Shown: positions 27,249-35,053 of the stretch, one piece after another
Numbering within the stretch: position 1 is the stretch's first letter
Layout: each line of letters begins with the position of its first letter
DNA from: Candidatus Hydrogenedentota bacterium
GTDB lineage: Bacteria > Hydrogenedentota > Hydrogenedentia > Hydrogenedentales > SLHB01
DNA: 64,000 nucleotides
NCBI GenBank assembly: GCA_013359265.1
Contig: JABWCD010000003.1
Location: 62,001-126,000 of the forward strand
Direction: 5' to 3'
Position numbers and translations under genes: made by a program
Notes under the pieces: model-generated
What the model saw: the letters and a program-made list of their open reading frames with translations, nothing else
Database searches by the model: none
Told to the model about the DNA's origin: nothing

Positions 27249-28283
27249 TTATGAACTCTTGGCCGGTTTGGTTTCGGTGTTTGTAATGCGAAGAAACACG
27301 TCTTCGAGATTCTGCTGCGCGTGGTGAATGGAACGCAGGACCACGCCCGCGCGCTCGAGCGAGGCGACCAACGTATACAGCGCCGTCGAACGGACTGCCT
27401 CATCCGCCACAAGCTGGACCTTGATCCCGGTTCCCTCGTCGTCATCCAACGCGCTCGCGCCCAGTACGCCGGGAATACCGCCCAACGGCGCCAGGTCCGG
27501 CAGGCGGTCCAGCCGCAGGTGATACGTCTGGTCGGAGAACACTTCGAGCAGGTCCTCGGTGCGCTTGCACGCGGCGAGTTTGCCTTCGTGAACGATCGCG
27601 ATGCGGTCGCACAGTTCCTGCGCCGTGCCCATGTCGTGCGTCGTGACGAGCACGCATTTGCCGAGTTGGCGCGTCATCTCGATGACCTTGTCCTTGATCG
27701 CGCGGCTGCTTTGCACGTCCAGCCCGGTCGTCGGTTCGTCGAGCAAGAGGACCGGCGGGTCCGTGATCAGCGCGATGCAAATCGCCAGGCGCTGCTTTTG
27801 CCCGCGCGACAGCCGCCGCACCTCGACGTTCATTTTGTCTTTCAACCCAATGAAGTCGAGCAGTTCCTTGCTGCGTTCCTTCAGCACCTTGCCGCGCACG
27901 TCGCGCAGGTTCCCGAAATACGACAGGTTTTCGAGCGGGGTCAGCGGCCAGATCACCGTGCGCGTGCCCTCGAGCACGACGCCGATCTTCCGCAATACTT
28001 TCAGGCGCTTCTTCTCGACGTCCAACCCGTCGACCACGACGCGTCCCGACGACGGCTTCACCAAACCGGAGATCATCTTCACCATCGTGGTCTTGCCCGC
28101 GCCGTTGCGCCCGAGCAATCCAAGAATCTCGCCGGGGCGAATCTCGAACGACACGCGGTTCACGGCGTGCACCGTCTTCTTGTAGTACACGCGGCGCTTG
28201 CCCGTTTCTTCGTGTTTGGTAAAGAAGTGGTGCGTGTGAAAAATCTTGTCCGCGTCGCACAACTCGACGGCCGCGCTGCTCAT
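27249..28283 (-). CDS. ABC transporter ATP-binding protein
   Basis: A 344-residue ATPase. Walker A GRNGAGKTTMVKMISG, signature motif LSRGQKQRLAICIA (LSRGQ), Walker B PVLLLDEPTTGLD, and the H-loop LVTTHDMG are all intact. The first 30 residues before the nucleotide-binding domain include HTHHFFTKHEETGKRRVYYK, and the C-terminal 90 residues form an extra domain as in multidrug/lantibiotic exporters. Start ATG at 28283 overlaps the CPBP stop by 4 bp. The permease follows after 3 bp. It powers export through that permease. Confidence 0.93.
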   Translation of the reverse strand: MSSAAVELCDADKIFHTHHFFTKHEETGKRRVYYKKTVHAVNRVSFEIRPGEILGLLGRNGAGKTTMVKMISGLVKPSSGRVVVDGLDVEKKRLKVLRKIGVVLEGTRTVIWPLTPLENLSYFGNLRDVRGKVLKERSKELLDFIGLKDKMNVEVRRLSRGQKQRLAICIALITDPPVLLLDEPTTGLDVQSSRAIKDKVIEMTRQLGKCVLVTTHDMGTAQELCDRIAIVHEGKLAACKRTEDLLEVFSDQTYHLRLDRLPDLAPLGGIPGVLGASALDDDEGTGIKVQLVADEAVRSTALYTLVASLERAGVVLRSIHHAQQNLEDVFLRITNTETKPAKSS

Positions 28284-29014
28284 GTCTTCTCCAATCGCTG
28301 CGCGCGGTAGGCCTGATCGATGGCCTGCGCCGCCTGGGCTTCGTCGCCGAGTTCGTCTACCTTTTCGAGGTACTCGAGATACGCGATCTCGATGTCGCGC
28401 AATGCGTGGATCACGATGACCGTGATGAAGCTTTGCGTCCAAAAGTAAATGGCGCCGATCACTACCGAGAACGCAACGAATTCGAGCGACACGTACCACG
28501 TGTTCTCGAAGAAATGCTTATGAATGACCACAAACGCCAACGCCACGACCGCAATGCCGATCGCAACCGCCTGGGGTTGCGGCAGCACGCGCGCCAGCAT
28601 ATCGATCGCGAACGTCTGCGCGACGACGCGCCAGATCAATTCCTCGGCAAACGCCACGCCGATGAACCGTGTCAACACCGATGGGCTGTCCATCGAGAAA
28701 TTCCAAATGGGACCGAAATCGAAGAAGTGCGCCCACGCGTCGCGCCAAGAGAGGTGCGTTGCCAGAATGGACAGTCCAAAGACTAGATGCCCCGCGGCCA
28801 GCCCCAGCCCGATGTACACCGGCGACACGAGGTCGCGCGAGAACACGCCCATGTCCCAGCCGATAAACGCGGCGCTCCACAACAACGGCCCCTGTAGCGT
28901 TACGTGGATGAGGCGCGTTTTACTCTTTGGATTGTCGCCGTGGTCCCAGCGGTTTACGGCGAGGGAATACGCAACGTGCACGACCAGCACCGACCAGAAT
29001 ACGATCTCCGCCAT
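28280..29014 (-). CDS. CPBP family intramembrane metalloprotease
   Basis: A 244-residue polytopic membrane protein of the CPBP/CAAX-protease/Abi family. It has AFAEELIWRVVAQT (EExxxR motif), FVVIHKHF (FxxxH) and VIVIHALRDIEIA (third motif, with Asp instead of Asn). Such proteins act in bacteriocin self-immunity or in processing of membrane-embedded peptides. Its start ATG at 29014 shares the TGATG overlap with the stop of the first GNAT, so the longer frame upstream is rejected. Within this operon it would process or provide immunity to the small peptides; this is inference. Confidence 0.85.
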   Translation of the reverse strand: MAEIVFWSVLVVHVAYSLAVNRWDHGDNPKSKTRLIHVTLQGPLLWSAAFIGWDMGVFSRDLVSPVYIGLGLAAGHLVFGLSILATHLSWRDAWAHFFDFGPIWNFSMDSPSVLTRFIGVAFAEELIWRVVAQTFAIDMLARVLPQPQAVAIGIAVVALAFVVIHKHFFENTWYVSLEFVAFSVVIGAIYFWTQSFITVIVIHALRDIEIAYLEYLEKVDELGDEAQAAQAIDQAYRAQRLEKT

Positions 29015-29646
29015 CAGCCGGGTTCCTTGACCGCGACGGATTGCTGCTTGATGTCGTTGATCATGGTCTCTAGATCGATTCCCGCAAACCGCTTCAGGAA
29101 CCACTCGCGCAGCGTGTCGAACTCCGAGCGGAGCAGGCCGTATCCGTACATCTCGTGGAGTTGCCCTTCGCGCGCGACGTGCTCGCGCAACACGAGTTCC
29201 TGCTTCGCGCCGGTCAACTCGAACAAGCGCCACGACCGCGTGTTGAACCCGTAGATATAGATGTTGATGCGGTTCATATTGAGCACTTGGAAGCAGTATT
29301 CGAGCACGCGATAAAACGCGACCGTGCCGAACATGCCGTTGCGCCGCTGCTCGCAAATATACGAATCGATGTTGCAGGAGCGGTTGCGCCAGCTCGTGCC
29401 CACGACGCTGAACAGCCCCACCGGCCCGTACTTCGGCGAGTCCGCCATGAAGTAGACGCCCATCGGCAACGTCCGCGCGCTGGCCCGGCCCAGCATGCCC
29501 ACGATCTGTTCGCGGATTTGTTTGGTCGATCGCGCGGGGTCGCCGTAGAGGAACCGTTGGAACGCGGGATCATCCATCCACGAGACAATCGTCTCGAGGT
29601 CTTCGCGCTCGGCGCGCCGGATGAACACGCTCGTCTTCAGCGCCAT
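29014..29646 (-). CDS. GNAT family N-acetyltransferase
   Basis: A 210-residue acyltransferase of the GNAT fold: FIRRAEREDLETIVSWMDDP, then GPVGLFSVVGTSWRNRSCN, and YICEQRRNGMFGTVAFYRVL, the region where acyl-CoA binds, though the consensus QxxGxG/A is modified. A C-terminal MYGYGLLRSEFDTLREWFLK ends the domain. It starts one base after the stop of the second GNAT and overlaps the CPBP start. It is related to the next GNAT (LRSE near the C-terminus in both). Function as an acetyl- or longer acyltransferase acting on the small peptides is inferred. Confidence 0.85.
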   Translation of the reverse strand: MALKTSVFIRRAEREDLETIVSWMDDPAFQRFLYGDPARSTKQIREQIVGMLGRASARTLPMGVYFMADSPKYGPVGLFSVVGTSWRNRSCNIDSYICEQRRNGMFGTVAFYRVLEYCFQVLNMNRINIYIYGFNTRSWRLFELTGAKQELVLREHVAREGQLHEMYGYGLLRSEFDTLREWFLKRFAGIDLETMINDIKQQSVAVKEPG

Positions 29647-29647
29647 G

Positions 29648-30190
29648 CTACGCTACCGCCCCCTTCGCCGCGTCGTATTCGCTGCGCAACATGCCGAACC
29701 CGATCACGTCGACACCTTTGCCGTCGCGCTGCGCGTGATTTGGCATCGTGAACTCGCGCTTAAACCCGATTCGCTCGCACGCAGAGATGAAATCGGTCTG
29801 GTCCGATTCCACCTTCAAACCCGCGCGGTGCAAATTCATTTCGTCGAAACAATAGGCGATGACGCCGCGGACCGCGGCTTCCACGCCGTCGTTTGTCCGG
29901 CGCGATGCGGCCAGATACACGGCGACGAAGCAGGTCCGGTTGCGCCACATCAATTCCTGCACGAGCACGATCCCCACTGGGCCCGTGGCGGGGTCCTCGA
30001 TGAGCAAATGTCCGAGCGTTCCGGTCGGCAACGCCATCGCGCTTCCCAGTACGCCCAACATCTGCTGGCCGATAGGCAACGCCTTTTCCTCCGAGTCGCC
30101 GAATAGAAACCGGCGAAACTCGGCATCGCCCATCCAATCCACGAGCACATCCAAGTCCGCGCGTTCAGGACGCCGTAACTGTAGTTCCAT
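29648..30190 (-). CDS. GNAT family N-acetyltransferase
   Basis: A 180-residue GNAT protein: LRRPERADLDVLVDWMGDAE, then TGPVGIVLVQELMWRNRTCF, and YLAASRRTNDGVEAAVRGVI, an acyl-CoA-loop-like segment, ending in IGFGMLRSEYDAAKG. Its first half aligns with the previous gene (LVDWMGDAEFRRFLFGD against IVSWMDDPAFQRFLYGD), so the two are paralogues. Start ATG at 30190 overlaps the preceding GNAT by 26 bp. Four GNAT domains in one operon is unusual. Role inferred as for the neighbour. Confidence 0.85.
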   Translation of the reverse strand: MELQLRRPERADLDVLVDWMGDAEFRRFLFGDSEEKALPIGQQMLGVLGSAMALPTGTLGHLLIEDPATGPVGIVLVQELMWRNRTCFVAVYLAASRRTNDGVEAAVRGVIAYCFDEMNLHRAGLKVESDQTDFISACERIGFKREFTMPNHAQRDGKGVDVIGFGMLRSEYDAAKGAVA

Positions 30191-30725
30191 GAGCGTCCCC
30201 GGATTGCGCGCGGCTGAACAGCGACAACGATTCCAGATCGTAGTACTGTCCGCGCGTGTAGACCATCTGCCGTTGCACGCCATCGCTTACGAAACCGTGC
30301 CGGGCAAGATAGGCCCGGTACTGTGTTTCGTTCGACAGGCAATGCGCTACCAGCTTGTTGAGCTTCTTGTCCACGAACCCTGTCTTCTCGAGAAACGCGA
30401 TCACCTCGTCCGCGAGCGGCGTGTCGTATGTCGCGTCGTCGTCCAGCGCGACCACCATCTCCGCGAATTCCGATTCCATCTTCGCGCCGCGCAGCACGCA
30501 GCATCCGCGGATTTCGCCCGCGCGGTCCTCGATCGTGAAGAACGATCCCTGGACGACATCGCGCCGCCCCAACATTTCGCGCATCTCGTCCTGCGTCGGA
30601 ATCATGACTTCGCGCGTGGGGCCGAGCAGAAACGAACGCGGACGCTTCGGATCGTACAGTCGCCACATTGCCACTGCGTCGTCCGGCTCGGCGGACCGTA
30701 TTACTGTGTAAATGCCGGTAATCAT
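30165..30725 (-). CDS. GNAT family N-acetyltransferase
   Basis: A 186-residue GNAT-fold protein: YTVIRSAEPDDAVAMWRLYD, then GRRDVVQGSFFTIEDRAGEI with RGCCVLRG, and LADEVIAFLEKTGFVDKKLN with NETQYRAYLARHGFV near the C-terminus. It is more distant from the other two. ATG at 30725 is the start that begins the homologous part; no strong ribosome-binding site precedes it. It is the first enzyme gene after the terminator hairpin that follows the two peptide genes, and the second GNAT overlaps its end. Role inferred as for its neighbours. Confidence 0.82.
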   Translation of the reverse strand: MITGIYTVIRSAEPDDAVAMWRLYDPKRPRSFLLGPTREVMIPTQDEMREMLGRRDVVQGSFFTIEDRAGEIRGCCVLRGAKMESEFAEMVVALDDDATYDTPLADEVIAFLEKTGFVDKKLNKLVAHCLSNETQYRAYLARHGFVSDGVQRQMVYTRGQYYDLESLSLFSRAQSGDAHGTTVTAS

Positions 30726-30940
30726 GGGTGATGTGTAGAAATCGGCCCTCGTGTAGGGCTGCGGCGGAGCGGCGCGCGCAACCACGAAACACTTAATGGT
30801 ACTTTCATCGCTCCGGCAAGGCAATTGCACCATCGCGTGACGCCAGTGGACCGGAGCAACGTTGGCGAAGAGTTGCTCGCGCCGGCCCCGGTCTGCGCAA
30901 CGTATCCGCCCCACCCCCGGTTTGCCCGCCACCAACAGGC

Positions 30941-30987
30941 AAAAAAGAAGCGCCGGGAACCGTTCTTGATGCGCGGCGCCCCGGCGC
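30941..30987 (-). terminator. Intrinsic terminator or attenuator behind the peptide genes
   Basis: On the minus strand an 8-bp perfect stem, GCGCCGGG and CCCGGCGC (30980-30987 and 30950-30957), encloses a 22-nt loop and is followed by TTCTTTTTT. It lies about 19 bp after the last peptide gene and about 215 bp before the GNAT genes, so it would reduce read-through and give more transcript for the peptides than for the enzymes. Confidence 0.75.
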
Positions 30988-31005
30988 GGAAAACCTGTGC
31001 GGACC

Positions 31006-31140
31006 CTAGCTCGTCACCACGATCTGGTTCTTCTTCGTGTACACGAAGTCCAGCCACGCCTGCCAGACCGCGTTATACAAATCCGACAACGCGTCGGCCT
31101 TGACCGTTCTGGCCACCGTAATATGGCGAATGTGCTTCAT
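31006..31140 (-). CDS. Short putative precursor peptide, 44 residues
   Basis: A 44-residue peptide: MKHIRHITVART leader-like basic start, a central amphipathic stretch ALSDLYNAVWQAWLDFVY rich in aromatics, and a C-terminus YTKKNQIVVTS. An AGGAG ribosome-binding site lies 9 bp before the ATG at 31140, which is strong support for translation. The basic first ten residues and the SDL and KN motifs match the second small gene 48 bp upstream. It is the second cistron of the operon and is followed by a terminator. It is best read as a precursor for a modified peptide or a bacteriocin; function is inferred. Confidence 0.75.
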   Translation of the reverse strand: MKHIRHITVARTVKADALSDLYNAVWQAWLDFVYTKKNQIVVTS

Positions 31141-31188
31141 CTACCGAATCTCCTGCGTTGCCGGCCAAACCAAACTTCGGAACCGCGC

Positions 31189-31386
31189 CTAGGTCGTGCT
31201 CGGGTTCTTGAGGTCGTTGTACGTGCCCAGTGCGTCCAGCACGCCGCTGAATACGCCCAGGAACGACGTCAAGAAGGTGCCGAACAAGCTGCCAACCAAC
31301 TCCAAAATTGCCAAGAGGAACGTCAGATCGCTGGTGGTTTGCTGCGCCATCTGCGGCGTGCGCGAAATCGCCTTCACATGTCTCAC
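31189..31386 (-). CDS. Short putative precursor peptide, 65 residues
   Basis: A 65-residue peptide: leader-like VRHVKAISRTPQ, then a long hydrophobic middle (LTFLLAILELVGSLFGTFL, then TSFLGVFSGVLDALG) and a polar C-terminus YNDLKNPSTT. It starts GTG at 31386 with AGGAG 8 bp upstream. Common with the 44-residue peptide are the start ([MV][KR]H[IV][KR]xI[TS], then RT), SDL near the middle, and LDx and a Lys-Asn near the end. It is the first gene after the strong promoter. The hydrophobic middle looks membrane-active. Function as a toxin, bacteriocin or signal is inferred. Confidence 0.75.
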   Translation of the reverse strand: MRHVKAISRTPQMAQQTTSDLTFLLAILELVGSLFGTFLTSFLGVFSGVLDALGTYNDLKNPSTT

Positions 31387-31463
31387 GGTCACTTCTCCTG
31401 AACACGGCGCCCGATGTGCTGCGAGTACCCCTCGGCCGTACGTAACGCCACCGCGTGATGCGG

Positions 31464-31493
31464 AGTATACCCAACCGGGCCGAAGGCGGTCAA
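31464..31493 (-). promoter_or_regulatory. Strong sigma-70-type promoter of the small-peptide operon
   Basis: On the minus strand TTGACC (31488-31493) and TATACT (31464-31469) are separated by 18 bp. They lie 77 bp before the first peptide start. Both boxes deviate from the consensus by one base. Confidence 0.7.
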
Positions 31494-31786
31494 CAATTAT
31501 GCCACGCCGAAACGTCGTGAAAGTTTTGGGACAGCGCCGCACGGCCCCGCCCCAACGCATTTATGGTACAAGCGATTAACGCCCCCGTTACCGCGAAGTT
31601 GACGCCGCCGGCCAATCCTCCCGCACGCGTGCCGTTTCGCTGAACCGGCGGAATCCTGCCCGCATTCGGCAGCTTCCACGGCTGGCCCGATTGGCCGCGC
31701 CGGTTGACACCCGCCGTCCCTCGACCTACAATACCGCCGGTGGGTACGCGCGTACTCCCTCTGGCCGCAGCTTTCTGGAGCAATGC

Positions 31787-32245
31787 ATGAAAGCGTCGCT
31801 TACCAAACTTGTCGACGTCATCCTGAGACGCATAGAAGAATATCCCGACGGAATTCCCACGGAGACCGGTTTGCGCTCCTGGCTGGCTGGCCAGGGCTAC
31901 AATAAGCGCGATATTGACGCCGCGATGAAGCTCATCGCGCCCCGATTTACTCAACCATCCGTCCGTGAGGAGAACCGCCCTTGGGTTGCCCGTTCACTGT
32001 CGCTGTTCGAGGAATACAAGCTGACGCCGGAGGCGCGTAACGCATTGGCGCGGCTTGAGTTCTACGGATTACTTGACGCCTATGAGCGGGAACTGATTTT
32101 TGACCGACTTAACCATTTCGACGGAGAAGTCGGGATGGACGAGTTGGACTACCTGCTTTCTTGGGTTGTGCTGGGCAGCCGTGACTTCGAGTCTCAGCAG
32201 ACCATGTACGGAATTATGGACGGCGAAGGCGGCGTTTTCCACTAA
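31787..32245 (+). CDS. smg: Smg/DUF494 family protein
   Basis: A 152-residue protein of the Smg (DUF494) family, of unknown biochemical role and often next to topA or dprA in Gram-negative bacteria, as here. Recognisable parts are the start MKASLTKLVDVILRRIEEYP, GYNKRDIDAAMKLI, and FYGLLDAYERELIFDRLNHF with the final DELDYLLSWVVLG. The ATG at 31787, with CTGGAG upstream, is preferred over the earlier frame start. It is separated by about 150 bp from topA. Confidence 0.9.
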   Translation: MKASLTKLVDVILRRIEEYPDGIPTETGLRSWLAGQGYNKRDIDAAMKLIAPRFTQPSVREENRPWVARSLSLFEEYKLTPEARNALARLEFYGLLDAYERELIFDRLNHFDGEVGMDELDYLLSWVVLGSRDFESQQTMYGIMDGEGGVFH

Positions 32246-32393
32246 AGCCGCCGGTGGGGAAATTTTGGGGCGCCCGTTCCAATACGGAACGCGGCGTCCC
32301 GCGTGTTTTACCCGGGCTTGCCCCGCTCCCGCCCGTCCGGTATAGTCTGCCCCCGCTGCCGGGCCAAAAGCCCTTCTGAGGAGAATATCGCAA

Positions 32394-34784
32394 ATGAGCA
32401 AGTATCTGGTCGTCGTGGAGTCGCCTGCGAAGGCGAAGACGATCAACAAGTTTTTGGGGCCGAGCTACGTCGTCCGCGCGAGCTACGGCCACGTCCGCGA
32501 CTTGCCCAAGAGCGATTTGGGTGTCGATATCGAGAACGATTTCCAGCCGAAATACGTGACCCCGAAGGACTCGGCCAAGGCGGTCAAGGCCCTGCAGGAC
32601 GCCGCGAACAAGGTGGACGCCATCCTGCTGGCGTCCGACCCGGACCGCGAGGGGGAAGCCATTGGCTGGCATGTCGCCGCCCTGCTGGAGAAGTCCAAGA
32701 AGCCGGTCCAGCGCATCGTATTCAATGAAATCACGAAGCGCAGCGTCCGCGAGGCGACCAAGCACCCGCGGGATATCGACCAAAACCTGGTCAACGCCCA
32801 ACAGGCCCGGCGCATCCTGGACCGTTTGGTGGGTTACAAGATTAGCCCACTCCTCCAGTGGGCGGTCAAGAAGGGGCTTAGCGCGGGGCGCGTCCAGTCC
32901 GTCGCCGTCCGGATGGTCTGTGAGCGCGAGGCGGAAATCCGCGCGTTCGTTCCGGAGGAATACTGGACGCTCGAGGCGCTGCTCGAGACCGTCCGCAACG
33001 AGACCTTCACGGCGCGCCTGTCCCGCGTGGCGGGTGAGAAGCCGGTCATCGGCAACGAAGCAGCGATGCAGGCGATCCTCGCCCGGCTCGAGGGCGCGAC
33101 CTACAGCGTCACGAACATCGAGACGAAGGAAGTCCGCCGCCGGCCATATCCGCCATTCATAACCAGCTCGTTGCAGCAGGAGGCGTCGCGCAAGCTGGGG
33201 TTTTCCCCGCGCAAGACGATGATCCTCGCGCAGCAGTTGTACGAAGGGATCGCGCTCGGCGCGGAGGGCACGGACGGCCTCATCACGTACATGCGTACGG
33301 ACTCGACCCGCATCGCGAACGAGGCCCTCGATGCGGTTCGGCAGTACATCCGCGAGAACCACGTGCCCGAGATGCTGCCGGAGAAGCCCAACTTCTATGC
33401 GAGCAAGAAGGGCGCTCAGGACGCGCACGAAGCAATCCGCCCGACGGTGCCCGCGCGCACTCCCGAGCGGGTCGCGCCGTATCTCGACGACGACCAGCTC
33501 AAACTGTACACGCTCATCTGGAAGCGCTTCACGGCGTCGCAAATGGCGCCGGCCGTCCTCGATCAGACAATTATCGACATCAGCGCGGCGGACTGCGAGT
33601 TCCGCGCGTCGGGTTCCGTCATGAAGTTCCAGGGCTTCACGGTCCTGTACGAAGAGACGATCGAAGACAAGAACGGCGACGACGACGCCGCGGGTCTGTT
33701 GCCGCAGGTGAACGCGGGCGAGAAGCTGGATCAGCGCGAACTGAAACCCGAGCAGCATTTCACGAAACCGCCGCCGCGGTATTCGGAGGCGAGCCTCATC
33801 CGCGCGCTCGAAGAAAACGGCATCGGCCGCCCGAGCACCTACGCGCCGACGATCAACACGATCACGGAGCGCGGGTACGTCGAGCGTGAAAAGGGGCGGC
33901 TCAAGCCGACGGAACTCGGCGAGCAGGTGAACACGCTCCTTGTCGCGAATTTCCCCGACATTCTCGATCTCGGGTTCACCGCGCAGCTCGAAGCCGATCT
34001 CGATCACGTCGAAGAAGGCACGCGCGAGTGGCACGAACTGTTGCGGGTATTCTACAAGGAATTCGAAAAGGACCTTACGCTCGCGCAGAAGAAGATGATT
34101 ACCGAGCTTATCGGCGAAGAGCCGAAGTGCCCGAAGTGCGGCAGCAAAATGGAACTGCGCGAAGGGTTCTTCGGCCTCTACCTGAGCTGCACGAAGCATC
34201 CCGGGTGCGACGGCCGCATAAGCGTGAAGAAGAAAGCCAGCGCGGAACCCACGGACGAGATTTGCGACAAGTGCGGCGCGCCGATGGTGCTGCGCCTTGG
34301 CCGGTTCGGGAAGTTCCTCGCGTGCTCGAAGTATCCGGAGTGCAAGAACACGCACAAAGTCGATCGCGCGGGCAACAAAGTCGATTCGCCCCCGAAGGAA
34401 CCGCCGAAGAAGACCAATCAGGTGTGCTCGAACTGCGGTGCGTTTCTCCTCGTTCGCAAGAGCCGCCGCGGCGAAGAATTCTACGGTTGCGAGAAATACC
34501 CGAAGTGCAAGTTCACGAAGCCGATGGAACTCGGGATCAAATGTCCGAAGTGCAAGACCGGCGACCTGGTCAGCAAGCTTGCCCGCGGCCGCAGGTTCTA
34601 CGGATGCGACAAGTACCCGGACTGCGACTTCTCGCTGTACGGCCAGATCGACAAGACCGTCCCCTGCGGCAAGTGCGGCAACCCCTGGACCGTTGTGACG
34701 AAGAGCAAGTCCAAACCGACCACGCGCAAGTGCCCGCTGCCCACGTGCAACTTCGAGGAAGAATTGGCCGACGCGGAGGTGTAG
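32394..34784 (+). CDS. topA: DNA topoisomerase I
   Basis: A 796-residue type IA topoisomerase that relaxes negative supercoils. TOPRIM domain: VVESPAKAKTINKFLG and DPDREGEAIGWHVA (acidic Mg site). The active-site Tyr is in YMRTDSTRI near residue 301. The C-terminal 200 residues hold at least four zinc-binding modules, CPKCGSKMELREGFFG, CDKCGAPMVLRLGRFG, CSNCGAFLLVRKSRRG and CPKCKTGDLVSKLARG, with a fifth CGKCGNPW. AGGAG lies 10 bp before the ATG at 32394. It follows smg. Confidence 0.97.
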   Translation: MSKYLVVVESPAKAKTINKFLGPSYVVRASYGHVRDLPKSDLGVDIENDFQPKYVTPKDSAKAVKALQDAANKVDAILLASDPDREGEAIGWHVAALLEKSKKPVQRIVFNEITKRSVREATKHPRDIDQNLVNAQQARRILDRLVGYKISPLLQWAVKKGLSAGRVQSVAVRMVCEREAEIRAFVPEEYWTLEALLETVRNETFTARLSRVAGEKPVIGNEAAMQAILARLEGATYSVTNIETKEVRRRPYPPFITSSLQQEASRKLGFSPRKTMILAQQLYEGIALGAEGTDGLITYMRTDSTRIANEALDAVRQYIRENHVPEMLPEKPNFYASKKGAQDAHEAIRPTVPARTPERVAPYLDDDQLKLYTLIWKRFTASQMAPAVLDQTIIDISAADCEFRASGSVMKFQGFTVLYEETIEDKNGDDDAAGLLPQVNAGEKLDQRELKPEQHFTKPPPRYSEASLIRALEENGIGRPSTYAPTINTITERGYVEREKGRLKPTELGEQVNTLLVANFPDILDLGFTAQLEADLDHVEEGTREWHELLRVFYKEFEKDLTLAQKKMITELIGEEPKCPKCGSKMELREGFFGLYLSCTKHPGCDGRISVKKKASAEPTDEICDKCGAPMVLRLGRFGKFLACSKYPECKNTHKVDRAGNKVDSPPKEPPKKTNQVCSNCGAFLLVRKSRRGEEFYGCEKYPKCKFTKPMELGIKCPKCKTGDLVSKLARGRRFYGCDKYPDCDFSLYGQIDKTVPCGKCGNPWTVVTKSKSKPTTRKCPLPTCNFEEELADAEV

Positions 34785-34861
34785 TGTAGGTGACAAGGAG
34801 CATGGGCATCCCTTTCGATGCGCAGTTCTCCGAACGCGTAAGGTGGAGTTCGGTACGTCAC

Positions 34862-35053
34862 ATGGAAGCGCACGACGAATACATCCGAATCCTGCGTGCG
34901 ATGACGCCTGAACAAAAACTGCGCGCCACTTCGAATTTGTATTGGGCCGCGCGCGACCTAAAAGCCGCGTGGTTCCGCTCGCAACACCCCGAGTGGTCCG
35001 AAGAGCAGGTCCAAAAAGCCGTTCGCGACGCGTTTCTCTATGCACGCGACTAA
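34862..35053 (+). CDS. Small conserved protein upstream of nucleotidyltransferase
   Basis: A short protein with EYIRILRAMTPEQKLRATSN, then LYWAARDLKAAWFRSQHPEW, and FLYARD at the end, a pattern shared by small proteins (about 60-90 residues) that accompany MNT-type nucleotidyltransferases in planctomycete-like genomes. It overlaps the nucleotidyltransferase gene by 14 bp, so the two are translated together. The start is uncertain: ATG at 34862 matches the common core, and GTG at 34790 would add 24 residues. A role as toxin or antitoxin partner is inferred. Confidence 0.75.
   Translation: MEAHDEYIRILRAMTPEQKLRATSNLYWAARDLKAAWFRSQHPEWSEEQVQKAVRDAFLYARD

Noticed and set aside
32214-35045. Long minus-strand open frame (943 codons) opposite topA and its neighbour
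   Set aside because: It is the complement of a gene with clear TOPRIM and zinc motifs. High-GC coding DNA leaves long antisense frames open, and its product is low-complexity, Arg/Leu-rich, with no motif.
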